In this document: positions 1 to 9,815 of the stretch, one piece after another
Numbering within the stretch: position 1 is the stretch's first letter
Layout of the letters: the number at the start of each line of letters is the position of its first letter
Source of the DNA: Hydractinia symbiolongicarpus
Lineage: Eukaryota > Cnidaria > Hydrozoa > Anthoathecata > Hydractiniidae
Assembly (NCBI RefSeq): GCF_029227915.1
Contig: NC_079876.1
Span: forward strand, 36,811,828-36,875,827
Direction of reading: 5' to 3'
DNA: 64,000 nucleotides
The notes under the pieces: generated by a model
Seen by the model: the letters and a program-made list of their open reading frames with translations, nothing else
The model's database searches: none
What the model was told of the DNA's origin: nothing
Made by a program: the position numbers and the translations under genes

Positions 1-319
1 GTGGGACCAATCCTAGCCGAAATCGCGCGCTGAAGAAATAACGACAGTTTCAAAAACTACATTTCAATAACATTCTAACGGTATCAATCCGCTTCAGTTA
101 CAGCGGTTGAGTCACATATTCGTACCAACATGTATTTCGTGATATTTTTCCGGTATTACTCGGTTGTATGGCTTTTAACAGTGAAACGATTGACTGTGGG
201 ACTTAATTGAACTGATTATGGACTGTGACCTTATAAATGTTATAGTGAGAAAAATGGACTCCAAGAAATAACATTCTTCCTAATTTGACATGATTGCCGA
301 AACTCAGCAATTACACTGG

Positions 320-334
320 GCGCTGTGGTAGCGC
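320..334. repeat. Monomer hairpin 1 (GCGCT-GTGGT-AGCGC)
   Basis: This is a 5-bp inverted repeat around a 5-nt loop, present in many monomers; this is the first occurrence. In roughly half of monomers the right arm reads aacgc, which breaks one base pair. The transposon inserted a few bases 5' of this motif in its own target monomer. Confidence 0.6.
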
Positions 335-460
335 TTCAATTAAAAATTAAGATAAAAAAGTCATTTTTTGCTGTGGCACCAATCCTAGCCGTTAGCGCGC
401 GCAGAATTAATAGATACAGTTTCAAATACTACATTTCACTGATTTTCTAACGGTGTCAGT

Positions 461-478
461 CCGTTTGAGTTTCAACGG
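461..478. repeat. Monomer hairpin 2 (CCGTT...AACGG)
   Basis: This is a second short inverted repeat, with 5-bp arms and an 8-nt spacer (tgagtttc here, usually tgagttac), conserved across most monomers. Variants reading cgcttcagttacaacgg lose part of the left arm. The arms are short, so any structural role is speculative. Confidence 0.45.
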
Positions 479-2921
479 TTGGGTCACATATTCGACCAAC
501 ATGTATTTAGCCATATTTATCTGATATTACTAGGTTGCATCGCTTTTAACAGTGAAACAATTGACTGTCGGTCTAAATTGAACTGATTTTGGACTGTAAC
601 CTTATAAGTGTTATAAGTGAGACAAGTTGACTCCAAGAAATAACATTCTTCTTAATTTGATATGATTGCCGGAACTCAGCGATTACATTGGGCGCTGTGG
701 TAGCGCTTCATTTAAAAATGTAGATTAATAAGCCATTTTTTACTGTGGAACCATTCCTAGCCGTTATTGCGCGCTGAAGAAACAGCGACAGTTTCAAAAA
801 CTACATTTCATTGACTTTCTAACGGTATCAATCTGCTTCAGTTACAGCGAATGCGTCACATATTCGTACCAACTTGTAATGAGCTATATTTTTCTCCTAT
901 TATTAGGTTGCATCGCTTTTAACAGTGAAACGACTGACTGTGGGACTAAATTGAACTGATTTTGGACTGTGACCTTATAAATAGTATAAGTGAGACAAGT
1001 GGTCTCCAAGAAATAACATTCTTTGTAATTTGACATGATTGCCGGAACTCAGCGATTACACTGGGCGCTGTGGTAACGCTTCATTTAAGAATTTAGATAA
1101 ATAAGTCATTCTTTACTGTGGGACCAATCCTAGCCGTTATCGCGCACTGAAGAAATAGCGACAATTTCAAAAACTACATTTCATTGTCTTTCTAACAGTA
1201 TCAATCCGTTTGAGTTACAACGGTTGTGTCACATATTCATACCAACATGTATTTCGTCCTATTTTTCCGGTATTACTAGGTTGTATGGCTTTTAACAGTG
1301 AAATGATTAACTGTGGGACTTAATTGAACTGATTATTGACTGTGACCTTAAAAATGTTATAAGTGAGACAAGTGGACTCCAAGAAATAATATTCTTTTTA
1401 ATTTGACATGATTGCCGGAACTCAGCGATTACACAGGGCGCGGTGGTAGCGCTTCAATTAAAAATTAGGATAAAAAGTCATTTTTTACTGTGGGACCAAT
1501 CCTAGCCGAAATCGTGCGCTGAAGTAATAACGACAGTTTCAAAAACTACATTTCATTGACTTTTTAACGGTAACAGTCCGTTCGAGTTACAACCGTTGGG
1601 TCACATATTCGTACCAACATGTATTTACCGATATTTTTCCGGTATTACTAGGTTGCATCGCTTTTAACAGTGAAACGATTGACTGTGGGACTTAATTGAA
1701 CTGATTATGGACTGTGACCTTAAAAATGTGAAAGTGAGACAATTGGACTCCAAGATATAACATTCTTCTTAATTTGACGTGATTGTCGGAACTCAGCGAT
1801 TACACTGGGCGCTGTGGTAACGCTTCATTTAAAAATTTAGATAAATAATTCATTTTTTCTGTGGGACCAATCCCAGCCGTTTTTGCGCGCTGAAGATATA
1901 GCGACAGTTTCAAAAACTACATCTCATTGACTTTCTAACGGTATTAATCCGTTTGAGTTACAACGGTTGAGTCACATATTCGTACCAACATGTATTTCGT
2001 CCTATTTTTCCCGTACTACTAGGTTGTATGGTTTTTAACAGTGAGACGATTGACTGTGGGACTTAATTGAACTGATTATGGACTGTGACCTTATAAATGT
2101 TATAAGTGAGACAAGTGGACTCCAAGAAATAACATTCTTTTTAATTTGACATGATTGCCGGAACTCAGCGATTACACTGGGCGCAGTGGTAGTGCTTCAT
2201 TTAAGAATTTAGATAAATAAGTCATTTTTTACTGTGGAACCAATCCTAGCCGTTATTGCGCGCTGAAGATATAGCGACAGTTTCAAAAACTACATCTCAT
2301 TGACTTTCTAACGGTATCAATCCGTTTGAGTTACAACGGTTGAGTCACATATTCGTACCAACATATATTTAACGATATTTTTCTCATATTACTAAGTTGT
2401 ATGGCTTTTTAAAGAGAAACGATTGACTGTGGGACTTAATTGAACTGATTATGGACTGTGACCTTATAAATTTTAAAGTGAGAAAAATGGACTCCAAGAA
2501 ATAACATTCTTCCTAATTTGACATGATTGCCGAAACTCAGCAATTACACTGGGCGCTGTGGTATCGCTTTAATTAAAAATAAAGATAAAAAAGTCATTTT
2601 TTGCTGTGGCACCAATCCTAGCCGTTAGCGCGCGCAGAATTAATAGATACAGTTTCAAATACTACATTTCACTGATTTTCTAACGGTGTCGGTCCGTTTG
2701 AGTTTCAACGGTTGGGTCACATATTCGACCAACATGTATTTAGCCATATTTATCTGATATTACTAGGTTGCATCGCTTTTAACAGTGAAACAATTGACTG
2801 TCGGTCTAAATTGAACTGATTTTGGACTGTGACCTTATAAGTGTTATAAGTGAGACAAGTTGACTCCCAGAAATAACATTCTTCTTAATTTGATATGATT
2901 GCCGGAACTCAGCGATTACAC

Positions 2922-2923
2922 TG
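2922..2923. repeat. Target-site duplication, left copy (TG)
   Basis: An uninterrupted monomer reads gattacactgggcgctg. Here gattacactg precedes the element and tgggcgctg follows it, so TG is present twice. Two bases is the minimum explanation, and a 2-bp overlap could also arise by chance. Confidence 0.6.
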
Positions 2924-2946
2924 CTCATGTGAGCTAAGGCATGTCT
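2924..2946 (+). repeat. Terminal inverted repeat, left
   Basis: This pairs with 8764-8786 in inverse orientation over 23 positions with three mismatches (GA/CG at positions 8-9 and A/T at position 18). The shared core is CTCATGT..GCTAAGGC.TGTCT. It is the likely transposase recognition end. Confidence 0.88.
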
Positions 2947-3182
2947 AAGGTCGTATCGCCTACCTAAAACTTCGCACTTTGACATCCTATAATTTGCGTC
3001 AGAGAAATGCTATAAGCGCGCTCTTTTTTTTATTGAAAGTGTGAGCATAGACGGCTAAGTTTTTGTATGCACGTGCATCTTTCCACTTCGGGACTGTCTT
3101 CTAGGAGTATTATAACAAATCGTACTTTTAGGCTTTCAAGCCATATTCGCTAGCTATGCTACATTCTCAAGTTGCGGTTCAG

Positions 3183-3190
3183 TATAAATA
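3183..3190 (+). promoter_or_regulatory. TATA-like box (TATAAATA)
   Basis: TATAAATAAGG lies about 470 bp upstream of the first long ORF in the 5' region of the element. It is a plausible core promoter element for the transposase gene. The region is AT-rich, so chance occurrence is not negligible. Confidence 0.35.
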
Positions 3191-3202
3191 AGGTTAAACA
3201 TC

Positions 3203-3235
3203 ATGGCCTCTCACGTTTACAAACTGAGGAACTGA
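3203..3235 (+). CDS. Short upstream ORF (10 codons)
   Basis: ATGGCC opens a 10-codon frame ending in TGA about 15-20 bp after the TATA-like box. If that box were used with the usual ~30-bp spacing, this ATG would lie at or just upstream of the transcription start and might not be in the mRNA. It is recorded because it is the first ATG after the box; no function is claimed. Confidence 0.15.
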   Translation: MASHVYKLRN

Positions 3236-3655
3236 TGTATAAGTTAATAAAAGCACAATAATCATAAAAAACCGCTATTTTACGCCAATTATAGCATTTC
3301 TTTGGGTGATTTACTGGGTTTCGGCTCACTTTTTTACATTTCCTCAGTTTCCAAAATATTCTCTGATAGCTAAATAACTCTACTAAATATTTCTCAGAAG
3401 TTAAGGGTTCGTGGAAATGTTGCGAAAGTTCAATTTGTTGTTACTATCCATTATATTTTTTCTTAAACAAGCGCCTTCCCAAAGTTGTTGTTGTACACGC
3501 TTTGTTCACGTGAACATTAAAATTTAAGCCAATCAAGTTGAACATAAATGACGTAACTTCAAGTTTCATAATGGCAAAATGCTTCTGAATAATAGCGGGA
3601 AATAAAAAGCGCTAACAAACTTTGACTTATTTTTATCTAATTTATTATCAAAATA

Positions 3656-4138
3656 ATGAGTAATTATGCATTTCATGATCCACGAATATGTGGATACTAT
3701 CGCACTGCTGTTTATTTGATTTCATCAAATACCGAACTCGTTTCACCTCTTGCTATACGTAGTCAGTCCTTTAACAACAACGAAAGTGGCTATTCAAGCT
3801 TAAACGAAATTTCTGATTTGAACAACACCCCAACAGATCTTTTGAATTTTGTTGACGAAAATGAGCAATTAAGCATCACTCGTAGCGGGATATCCGAAAA
3901 CAACCTACATTCCACACCAAATGTAAAATGCAAACAAAAATCGTGTGTATTTGTTCCAATGGATGAGGGATTTGAAAAAATGAAAATACTATTTCAAAAT
4001 CATTTCGACATGGAAATACTTCAGTATAATCTATTTCAAAAAAACATCCAGCGATTTATAAATACAAACAAAAAATGGAGCAGAAATAATGCAAGAAACA
4101 AAAACCAATACTATAGTTTTTTCTCTCCTACTAATTAG
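3656..4138 (+). CDS. Transposase gene 5' segment (160 codons), unrecognised domain
   Basis: The first long frame of the element starts ATGAGTAATTATGC after an AT-rich leader. The product begins MSNYAFHDPRICGYY. It is rich in Asn and Ser in the first 90 residues, then contains a Cys pair (CKQKSC) and an amphipathic, Phe-rich stretch (EKMKILFQNHFDMEILQYN). No known domain is recognised. It ends at TAG 4136-4138, but the same frame stays open straight after the stop to 4527, so this is probably the amino-terminal part of the transposase gene. The stop lies in a pyrimidine-rich, acceptor-like context (ttttttctctcctactaattag), so the end of this segment could instead be intron. The true start is uncertain. 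Confidence 0.5.
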   Translation: MSNYAFHDPRICGYYRTAVYLISSNTELVSPLAIRSQSFNNNESGYSSLNEISDLNNTPTDLLNFVDENEQLSITRSGISENNLHSTPNVKCKQKSCVFVPMDEGFEKMKILFQNHFDMEILQYNLFQKNIQRFINTNKKWSRNNARNKNQYYSFFSPTN

Positions 4139-4527
4139 AAAAAACTCCAAGATAAAGAAAAATTCAAACATTCACTAATTTGTGACGAATGCACCTTAAA
4201 TCATGCGGAAATGCAATCCTTATTCCCATCAAGCACAAAGAGATTTTGCCAAGCAAGAAAGGAAAACATATCTTACACTACAAATGAAATGAAAAAAATA
4301 CACCCCAAAAAAACACTCACAGACTGCACAAATACAATCTATGCTGCTATTAATTTTGGATTTGAGAAGAAATTTGGAGTTAATTTTTCAAAAGGCTTGG
4401 CTAGTGTAAAAGAATTGAATCTTCAAGAAAGACCAACTACTTATGAGAAAAAAAAAGAAAAAAGAGCTCAAGTTAAAAACGTGATCAATTCCTTGCAGAA
4501 AAATTTGGATGAAACAGCAGTTGATAG
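4139..4527 (+). CDS. Transposase gene exon, basic Cys-containing segment
   Basis: This continues the frame of the preceding segment after the TAG. The first residues read KKLQDKEKFKHSLICDEC, with a CxxC pair, followed by a lysine-rich, mostly helical-looking region (residues such as EKKFGVNFSKGLASVKELN and YEKKKEKRAQVKNVINSLQ). A start at ATG 4211 is possible, but the 24 codons before it are open. The exon ends with GATAG|GTAAGG at 4527/4528, a strong donor; reading past it gives an immediate TAA. Joining to 4977 restores an Arg codon and an open frame. Possible DNA-binding role by position and charge only. Confidence 0.6.
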
Positions 4528-4976
4528 GTAAGGTTACAGCTTCTTAGCAACAATAACGGAAAAGCTTCATATATAATATATACAATAGAAGTGAAATATT
4601 GACCAATATAAAATACCAAAACATAATGTAAAACAAGTTTTAGAAATTAACAAAAAGCTTTTGTGCTATGCCAAGATCAGTTAAGCTAAAATCTTTCATA
4701 ATATTACAATATATATTGTGAAAAATTGTAAAAATACTTATAACACTAAAAATTACGTTGAGCAGATTTTTTGGTGGATAAGCGTCTGATAGAAGCAATT
4801 TCTAAATGAAGCTTTGGTGCAAAAAAAAATGCTATAAAAGCTTAATAAATTTTTGTACAAATTTTGATTTAAAAGTTACTAACTTTCAAACAACCCAGAA
4901 ATATGAATAAATACAATTTAAGTTGTTACAATAAATTTGTGTTACCTATAAAGTAATATATTACTTATGTATTTAG
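4528..4976 (+). other. Intron 1 of transposase gene (449 bp)
   Basis: It has donor GTAAGG and acceptor ttacttatgtatttag|G. The interior is AT-rich with many stops in all frames and no sustained ORF. Removing it joins exons in a consistent phase (two bases left of the junction, one right). Confidence 0.65.
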
Positions 4977-5169
4977 GTGTTTTGGTATGCGTCAATCTTT
5001 AAAATGTTGGGATAAATCAATAAAAATACAGTCATTTGAAACTGTTGATACAGCAAAAGAAAGAACAAAAGAGGTGAAGAAAAAAATTGAAACTGGTCAA
5101 CAAACTCTGAAAAATCACGTAGGAAATCACAAAAGCTATTCTTGGGATAAAAGTGGTCTTGAGGAAGAG
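4977..5169 (+). CDS. Transposase gene exon, basic helical segment
   Basis: After the acceptor the frame reads CFGMRQSLKCWDKSIKIQS, then a Lys/Glu-rich run (TVDTAKERTKEVKKKIETGQ) and KSYSWDKSGLEEE. It ends GAGGAAGAG|GTAAAT, a good donor in phase 0. Reading through the donor reaches a stop within nine codons. The composition suggests a charged helix linking the N-terminal segment to the HTH-like exon that follows. No named domain is recognised. Confidence 0.6.
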
Positions 5170-5255
5170 GTAAATTGGTTTAAATTCAATTCTGGAGATT
5201 GATAAGAAAAGCAAATTTTCGAGTGAATTTATTTCAACTGACTTTTTAATTACAG
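5170..5255 (+). other. Intron 2 of transposase gene (86 bp)
   Basis: It has donor GTAAAT, a pyrimidine-rich 3' end (actttttaattacag) and an AG|G junction. It is phase 0 on both sides and contains stops in the coding frame, consistent with a short spliceosomal intron. Confidence 0.7.
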
Positions 5256-5501
5256 GCAAAGTTATGGGATTCTAATACAGAAGTTAACTGGGCAGAAATT
5301 GGTAGAAAATACAAAATATTGAATAAAAGTGGCAAGTTTGCTCAAAATGGTGGTCAAATAGCGAAAGAGTACCTCCTATACAAAGCGAAAAATGGGTTTA
5401 AATTAACTTATAAAGGCAAAGATGAGAAAAAAGATATCGTTAGAAGAAGATTAAAAAGAGTTGCAAATACAACGGTTCCAAATGACATCAGTGCAAAAAA
5501 G
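5256..5501 (+). CDS. Transposase gene exon with HTH-like segment
   Basis: The frame reads AKLWDSNTEVNWAEIGRKYK, then KSGKFAQNGGQIAKEYLLYK. The pattern NW-x-x-I-x-R-K-Y ... NGGQ-x-x-K-E-Y resembles a two-helix DNA-binding unit; I recall a similar N-W-A/T-x-L/I-G-R-K-Y ... Q-x-x-K-E-F motif upstream of the catalytic region in related invertebrate repeat proteins. A basic tract follows (KGKDEKKDIVRRRLKRVA). It ends GCAAAAAAG|GTAATT in phase 0. The first in-frame ATG-like start is not needed because the exon opens directly from the acceptor at 5255. Confidence 0.65.
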
Positions 5502-5591
5502 GTAATTCTTACTTTTAAACAACAATATGCCAGTTTATATAATATATATAGTATATACAACTGTATCAGATTTTATTTGCTTTTCTCAAAG
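5502..5591 (+). other. Intron 3 of transposase gene (90 bp)
   Basis: It has donor GTAATT and acceptor gcttttctcaaag|G. The frame happens to stay open through this intron, but its translation (Tyr, Ile, Ser-rich) is unlike the flanks. Removal yields a smooth NDISAKK|VKKLLDDEIS join. Confidence 0.6.
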
Positions 5592-5620
5592 GTGAAAAAA
5601 CTGCTGGATGATGAGATCAG
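5592..5620 (+). CDS. Transposase gene exon start, before a frameshift
   Basis: After the acceptor the phase-0 frame reads VKKLLDDEIS. It then diverges into a frame that stops at 5667-5669. The frame used by the large downstream ORF continues as AGKILIGHLVNPKTY. Frame -2 has TGA at 5593, so it cannot start at this acceptor. A single extra base, or loss of two bases, near 5616-5626 explains the change and is a probable disabling lesion. Confidence 0.55.
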
Positions 5621-7779
5621 CAGGAAAAATCTTAATTGGCCATTTAGTCAACCCGAAAACATACACTAGATTTTCAATAAAAGATGGAGTGGTTAGTTCA
5701 ACAGAATTCACAGTGGAAGGACGTAAACACACATTGCATGAGATACGCAATAAACTGCTGCTGAAGCACAAAAAATATATGAGATCACAGCCTGATAGTT
5801 ATTATGAAAGTTTGTCTGAAAAAGATATAAATGAACGCTTATTGTTATTACAAGAGCAAAGTGCGGACCACTCAAATCTGAAAATGAAGCTGAAACAATA
5901 CGAGTGCACAAGAAATTTACAAATTTGGCACGATGCTTCCACTATTGCTAACCACAGCCACATTTTGTTTGCTGTGAATGTTTTATATGACACTGCAGTA
6001 TTCTATACTGATAAGGAGTACTTGCAGATTTATGGAAACAAGGTAGATGTACAAAGTGAAATAGAGAGTCCAGAGTTGTACATAATTGGGCGATGTAAAT
6101 CTTCTGATGAGCAACTAGGTTATGTTGACACAAGGGTGGAATGCTTACAAGACCTAAATATTCCAATAACTACTGATGAAGGAGTCACCATTTATGACAA
6201 AATGAGATTGTTTCATGGTGATGGACCAGCAGCACAACTCGAAGGAGGTAATCAAAAAGGTGGACATTATTTTTGTTCAACTTGTGACGTATTTCTATAC
6301 CAAACGGATGATATAACTTATAGTTATCAGCTTAAATCAAACTCACTGCAAGAAATACAGCATAAAGTTATAAGTGGAAAATATGGACTGATAAACAGTA
6401 ATAAAGGTAAACTAAAACCCTTTGCTGCCTTGTCAACTAAGGAACTTCAGGAGGAATTGAACTCAAGAAAAATATCCACTAATGCAACAACGAAAATAAA
6501 TCTTGCTAAAGAACTAAAACAACACTTAAAGGGTACTACAAGAGTACCAATTCTTTTAAAAAATGATCCAACTAGTGACCTATCAAGTCTGAACCTGGAA
6601 AAATACGAGATCGCTATGCTGGAGCCCATGCACGACATTGGGGGCCATATAACTAATCTTTTTGACGAGCTATCTCACCATTTGACAAAGGCTGACAAGG
6701 AAAAATTTGACGAAGCATTTGAGATTAGTCATAAACAAAAAGAAACACAACGGAATTGTGATAAACGCAAATCACTATTGACAATAATTGTAACCCTTGA
6801 CGGTTAAATAAATAATAAAGCTATATGCCTGCTCAAAACATTGGCAGATATACAAAGAATACTTTACTTGAACGAATTGAAAAGAAATTCACGGGAAATA
6901 TTGCGATTACATAAAGCTTGTTTCAAACATGCAATTTTACTGAAAGAAGTCATTGGTTTTAATCTGAAAAAAATTACTAGGGAAAAGTTGTATGGCAAAT
7001 ATATGCACAATTTAATAGTACACTCTCCAATTCAATATCGTCTAATCAATGGACAATCAATTAATTGTGAAGGTGAAGAACGTTTTTTTAACACAATTAA
7101 ACAGATTACTGGTACTACAAGTTCTAACAGACCAGGTCACATTATTGGCAACATTATAACAAGGCATCAGATAGAGTCGCGATGCAAAGAATCATACAAC
7201 CTTAACAATGAAAACATTCAAGTAAATCGAGATATACAACAACTAAATGAGATCATTGAACGATATCAATATAATACCGTTTTCACATATGATTACATAA
7301 AAAAGAATGGTGCTGAATGGCAGTCCCATTTAGAAAGAATTTCCGACTTTCTTTATGCTGGTGAGAAAGTGTGGTGGAAGAGCACTGAATTTGGTGTTGA
7401 ATTTCTAGATAAATGTAGGCATAAAAAATATCCGCAACTACCTAAAGTTTATCACTTTCGATCAATAACAATTCCACAAATTGAACAAAAGCTGGAAGGT
7501 ATGTGGGAAAAACTGATAAATGAAAACATAGTCATACCCATTCATCAAATTTATACTGAGAATGAAGATGGAAAAAGCATATCAGCCACAAACTATTTAT
7601 GTCCATATATCAAAGATCAAACAACCATTCTGAAAGGTCACACTAGTGAAAATGAAAATGAAAAAAAAATTGAGCCTGAATTTGAAGAGTTGGATGATAA
7701 ATGCTTGGATATACAAGAGAAAAAAGAAGACATTCCTACAGATACTGATATGAACCCTGGAAAAAGAAGAGGCTATTGA
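5608..7779 (+). CDS. DDE/D-type transposase catalytic region (split by TAA at 6805)
   Basis: One frame runs 723 codons with a single internal stop, TAA 6805-6807. Counting from the ATG at 5608, candidate catalytic Asp 109 lies in WHDAS, and Asp 205 lies in FHGDGPA, followed by GGHYFCSTC with Cys 223/226. A SAP-like helix pair spans about 272-310 (FAALSTKELQEELNSRKIS). EPMHD is at 339-343, and after the stop EGEERFF at 7069-7089 supplies the likely catalytic Glu. The stop falls between RKSLLTIIVTLDG and INNKAICLLKTLADIQRIL, and both sides look like one continuous helical region. The 3' end is acidic and low-complexity (ENENEKKIEPEFEELDD). DDE assignment is inference from motif order. The 5608 ATG is probably internal to the gene, not the true start. 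Confidence 0.75.
6805..6807 (+). other. Premature in-frame stop (TAA)
   Basis: This stop splits the catalytic frame into 399- and 312-codon parts. The 11 codons after it remain open and lead directly into conserved-looking sequence, with no splice signals around it. A nonsense mutation is the simplest reading. Confidence 0.7.
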
Positions 7780-8017
7780 CTTTGAATGTAGCAGTCATTG
7801 TAATCAATATACAGTTCAACAGCAAATAAAGATAAAAACAAAAGAAGAAGGTGAAAATATTGTGAAGACTTTGTTAACAAATGAGGGAAAAATGATACAA
7901 CATATCTTAGGAAAAAATTCAGACACACTGCAAAAATATGACAAGTTGAAGTATGACATCAAACGAAATTATAAAAAAGCTCCAAGAAATAAAATACTGG
8001 ATTTACTCGTAGACTAG
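7754..8017 (+). CDS. Transposase gene 3' segment after a frameshift (no ATG)
   Basis: The catalytic frame ends at TGA 7777-7779. A second frame is open from 7754 to TAG 8015-8017 and continues the acidic, helical character: EKEEAIDFECSSHCNQY, then KMIQHILGKNSDTLQKYDKL and NYKKAPRNKILDLLVD. It has no start codon, so it can only be a continuation. It shares about 25 bp with the upstream frame, and a one-base indel in that overlap would join them. Confidence 0.55.
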   Translation, partial: TLEKEEAIDFECSSHCNQYTVQQQIKIKTKEEGENIVKTLLTNEGKMIQHILGKNSDTLQKYDKLKYDIKRNYKKAPRNKILDLLVD

Positions 8018-8204
8018 TGTTGTGAAAATAGTAAGCGAATTGGAAAGAGATGTCGAAAGCTGGGAAAGAACATACTTCATAGAAAATAACTCAAGTGCAC
8101 CTACTGAAGACGATCGTATAAAAAATTATGATATCTGGAATAAAATAAAGCGTATTAAAATGGGAAAAAACTTGATAAAAAATTATTGGAAGATTAATTT
8201 TTAA
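8013..8204 (+). CDS. Transposase gene C-terminal segment
   Basis: A third frame continues as TSVVKIVSELERDVESWERT, then NNSSAPTEDDRIKNYDIWNK, and ends in a basic tail (KRIKMGKNLIKNYWKINF) at TAA 8202-8204. The pattern of an acidic WE helix, a PTxDD turn and a basic terminus looks like a genuine C-terminal tail. Another frame change at 8010-8017 separates it from the preceding segment. GTG 8022 could be read as a start, but continuation is likelier. Confidence 0.5.
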   Translation, partial: TSVVKIVSELERDVESWERTYFIENNSSAPTEDDRIKNYDIWNKIKRIKMGKNLIKNYWKINF

Positions 8205-8763
<559 letters not shown>

Positions 8764-8786
8764 AGACAAGCCTTAGCCGACATGAG
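8764..8786 (-). repeat. Terminal inverted repeat, right
   Basis: This is the inverse of 2924-2946 with three mismatches. The last bases are catgag, directly followed by TG of the satellite. Confidence 0.88.
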
Positions 8787-8788
8787 TG
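8787..8788. repeat. Target-site duplication, right copy (TG)
   Basis: It matches TG at 2922-2923. Removing the element and one TG restores an intact monomer junction. Confidence 0.6.
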
Positions 8789-9815
8789 GGCGCTGTGGTA
8801 GCGCTTCATTTAAAAATTTAGATTAATAAGTCATTTTTTACTGTGGAACCAATCCTAGCCGTTATCGCGCACTGAAGAAATAGCGACAATTTCAAAAACT
8901 ACATTTCATTGTCTTTCTAACAGTATCAATCCGTTTGAGTTACAACGGTTGTGTCACATATTCATACCAACATGTATTTCGTCCTATTTTTCCGGTATAA
9001 CTAGGTTGTATGGCTTTTAACAGTGAAACGATTAACTGTGGGACTTAATTGAACTGATTATTGACTGTGACCTTAAAAATGTTATAAGTGAGACAAGTTG
9101 ACTCCAAGAAATAATATTCTTTTTAATTTGACATGATTGCCGGAACTCAGCGATTACACAGGGCGCGGTGGTAGCGCTTCAATTAAAAATTAGGATAAAA
9201 AGTCATTTTTTACTGTGGGACCAATCCTAGCCGAAATCGTGCGCTGAAGTAATAACGACAGTTTCAAAAACTGCATTTCATTGACTTTTTAACGGTAACA
9301 GTCCGTTTGAGTTACAACCGTTGGGTCACATATTCGTACCAACATGTACTTACCGATATTTTTCCGGTATTACTAGGTTGCATCGCTTTTAACAGTGAAA
9401 CGATTGACTGTGGGACTTAATTGAACTGATTATGGACTGTGACCTTAAAAATGTGAAAGTGAGACAATTGGACTCCAAGATATAACATTTTTCTTAATTT
9501 GACGTGATTGTCGGAACTCAGCGATTACACTGGGCGCTGTGGTAACGCTTCATTTAAAAATTTAGATAAATAATTCATTTTTTCTGTGGGACCAATCCTA
9601 GCCGTTATCGCGCGCTGAAGATATAGCGACAGTTTCAAAAACTACATCTCATTGACTTTCTAACGGTATCAATCCGTTTGAGTTACAACGGTTGAGTCAC
9701 ATATTCGTACCAACATGTATTTCGTCCTATTTTTCCCGTACCACTAGGTTGTATGGTTTTTCAACAGTGAGACGATTGACTGTGGGACTTAATTGAACTG
9801 ATTATGGACTGTGAC
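8787..9815. repeat. Block homologous to 1100-2090 of the left arm
   Basis: Private words shared with the left arm include gcgcactgaagaaatagcgacaa, attcataccaacatg, acacagggcgcggtgg, gatattaactg-type changes and cagtgagacgattg. The first ~60 bases instead match the monomer at 690 (gattaataag, ctgtggaacc). One monomer is missing relative to the left copy. Confidence 0.7.

Larger units (their letters stand above)
1..2923. repeat. Satellite array, left arm (~372-bp monomer, ~8 copies)
   Basis: The word gggcgctgtgg and its variants recur at about 318, 690, 1063, 1436, 1807, 2179 and 2551, so the head-to-tail period is 371-373 bp. Other diagnostic words recur in the same order in every monomer: gggaccaatcctagccg, cacatattcgtaccaacatg, gattgactgtgggac and actcagcgattacac. 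No reading frame persists across monomers. The array stops in mid-monomer at 2923, where the transposon begins, and resumes in phase at 8787. No gene is seen in this stretch. Confidence 0.97.
200..2923. repeat. Higher-order duplication, offset 2233 bp (6 monomers)
   Basis: About 200-690 and 2430-2923 share private variants: gtgagaaaaatggactcc, ttcctaatttgac, gctgtggcaccaatc and gcgcgcagaattaatagatac. The offset is 2233 bp, or six monomers. The second copy ends at the transposon insertion point, so its continuation lies beyond 8787. Confidence 0.75.
2947..3655 (+). other. Transposon 5' noncoding region
   Basis: This stretch between the left inverted repeat and the first long frame has no long ORF. 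It holds a TATA-like motif at 3183-3190 and a short upstream ORF at 3203-3235. The word gaaatgcta (3004-3012) recurs inverted near the right end (about 8734-8743) and may be a subterminal repeat, though a 9-base match is weak evidence. Confidence 0.6.
3656..8204 (+). pseudogene. Transposase gene, multi-exon, damaged copy
   Basis: Proposed segments are 3656-4138, 4139-4527, 4977-5169, 5256-5501, 5592 to about 5620, about 5620-7779, about 7754-8017 and 8013-8204. Introns at 4528-4976, 5170-5255 and 5502-5591 have GT..AG ends and keep frame. Lesions are TAG at 4136-4138 (unless intronic), a frame change near 5616-5626, TAA at 6805-6807, and frame changes at about 7754-7779 and 8010-8017. The product would be a nuclear transposase acting on the element's inverted repeats. 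DDE-like blocks (WHDAS, GDGPA, EGEERFF) support this. From memory the protein resembles uncharacterised repeat-derived proteins of cnidarians and other invertebrates; I could not verify that. Confidence 0.75.

Noticed and set aside
1-2923. CENP-B box-like word attcgtaccaacatgta in most monomers
   Set aside because: It matches TTCG and the central A of the box, but the required CGGG is ATGT, so only five of nine core positions fit.
5032-6638. Minus-strand frames at 5032, 5586, 5708, 5802, 5948 and 6447
   Set aside because: They lie opposite the transposase exons and have no start context or splice pattern of their own, so they read as shadows of the coding strand.
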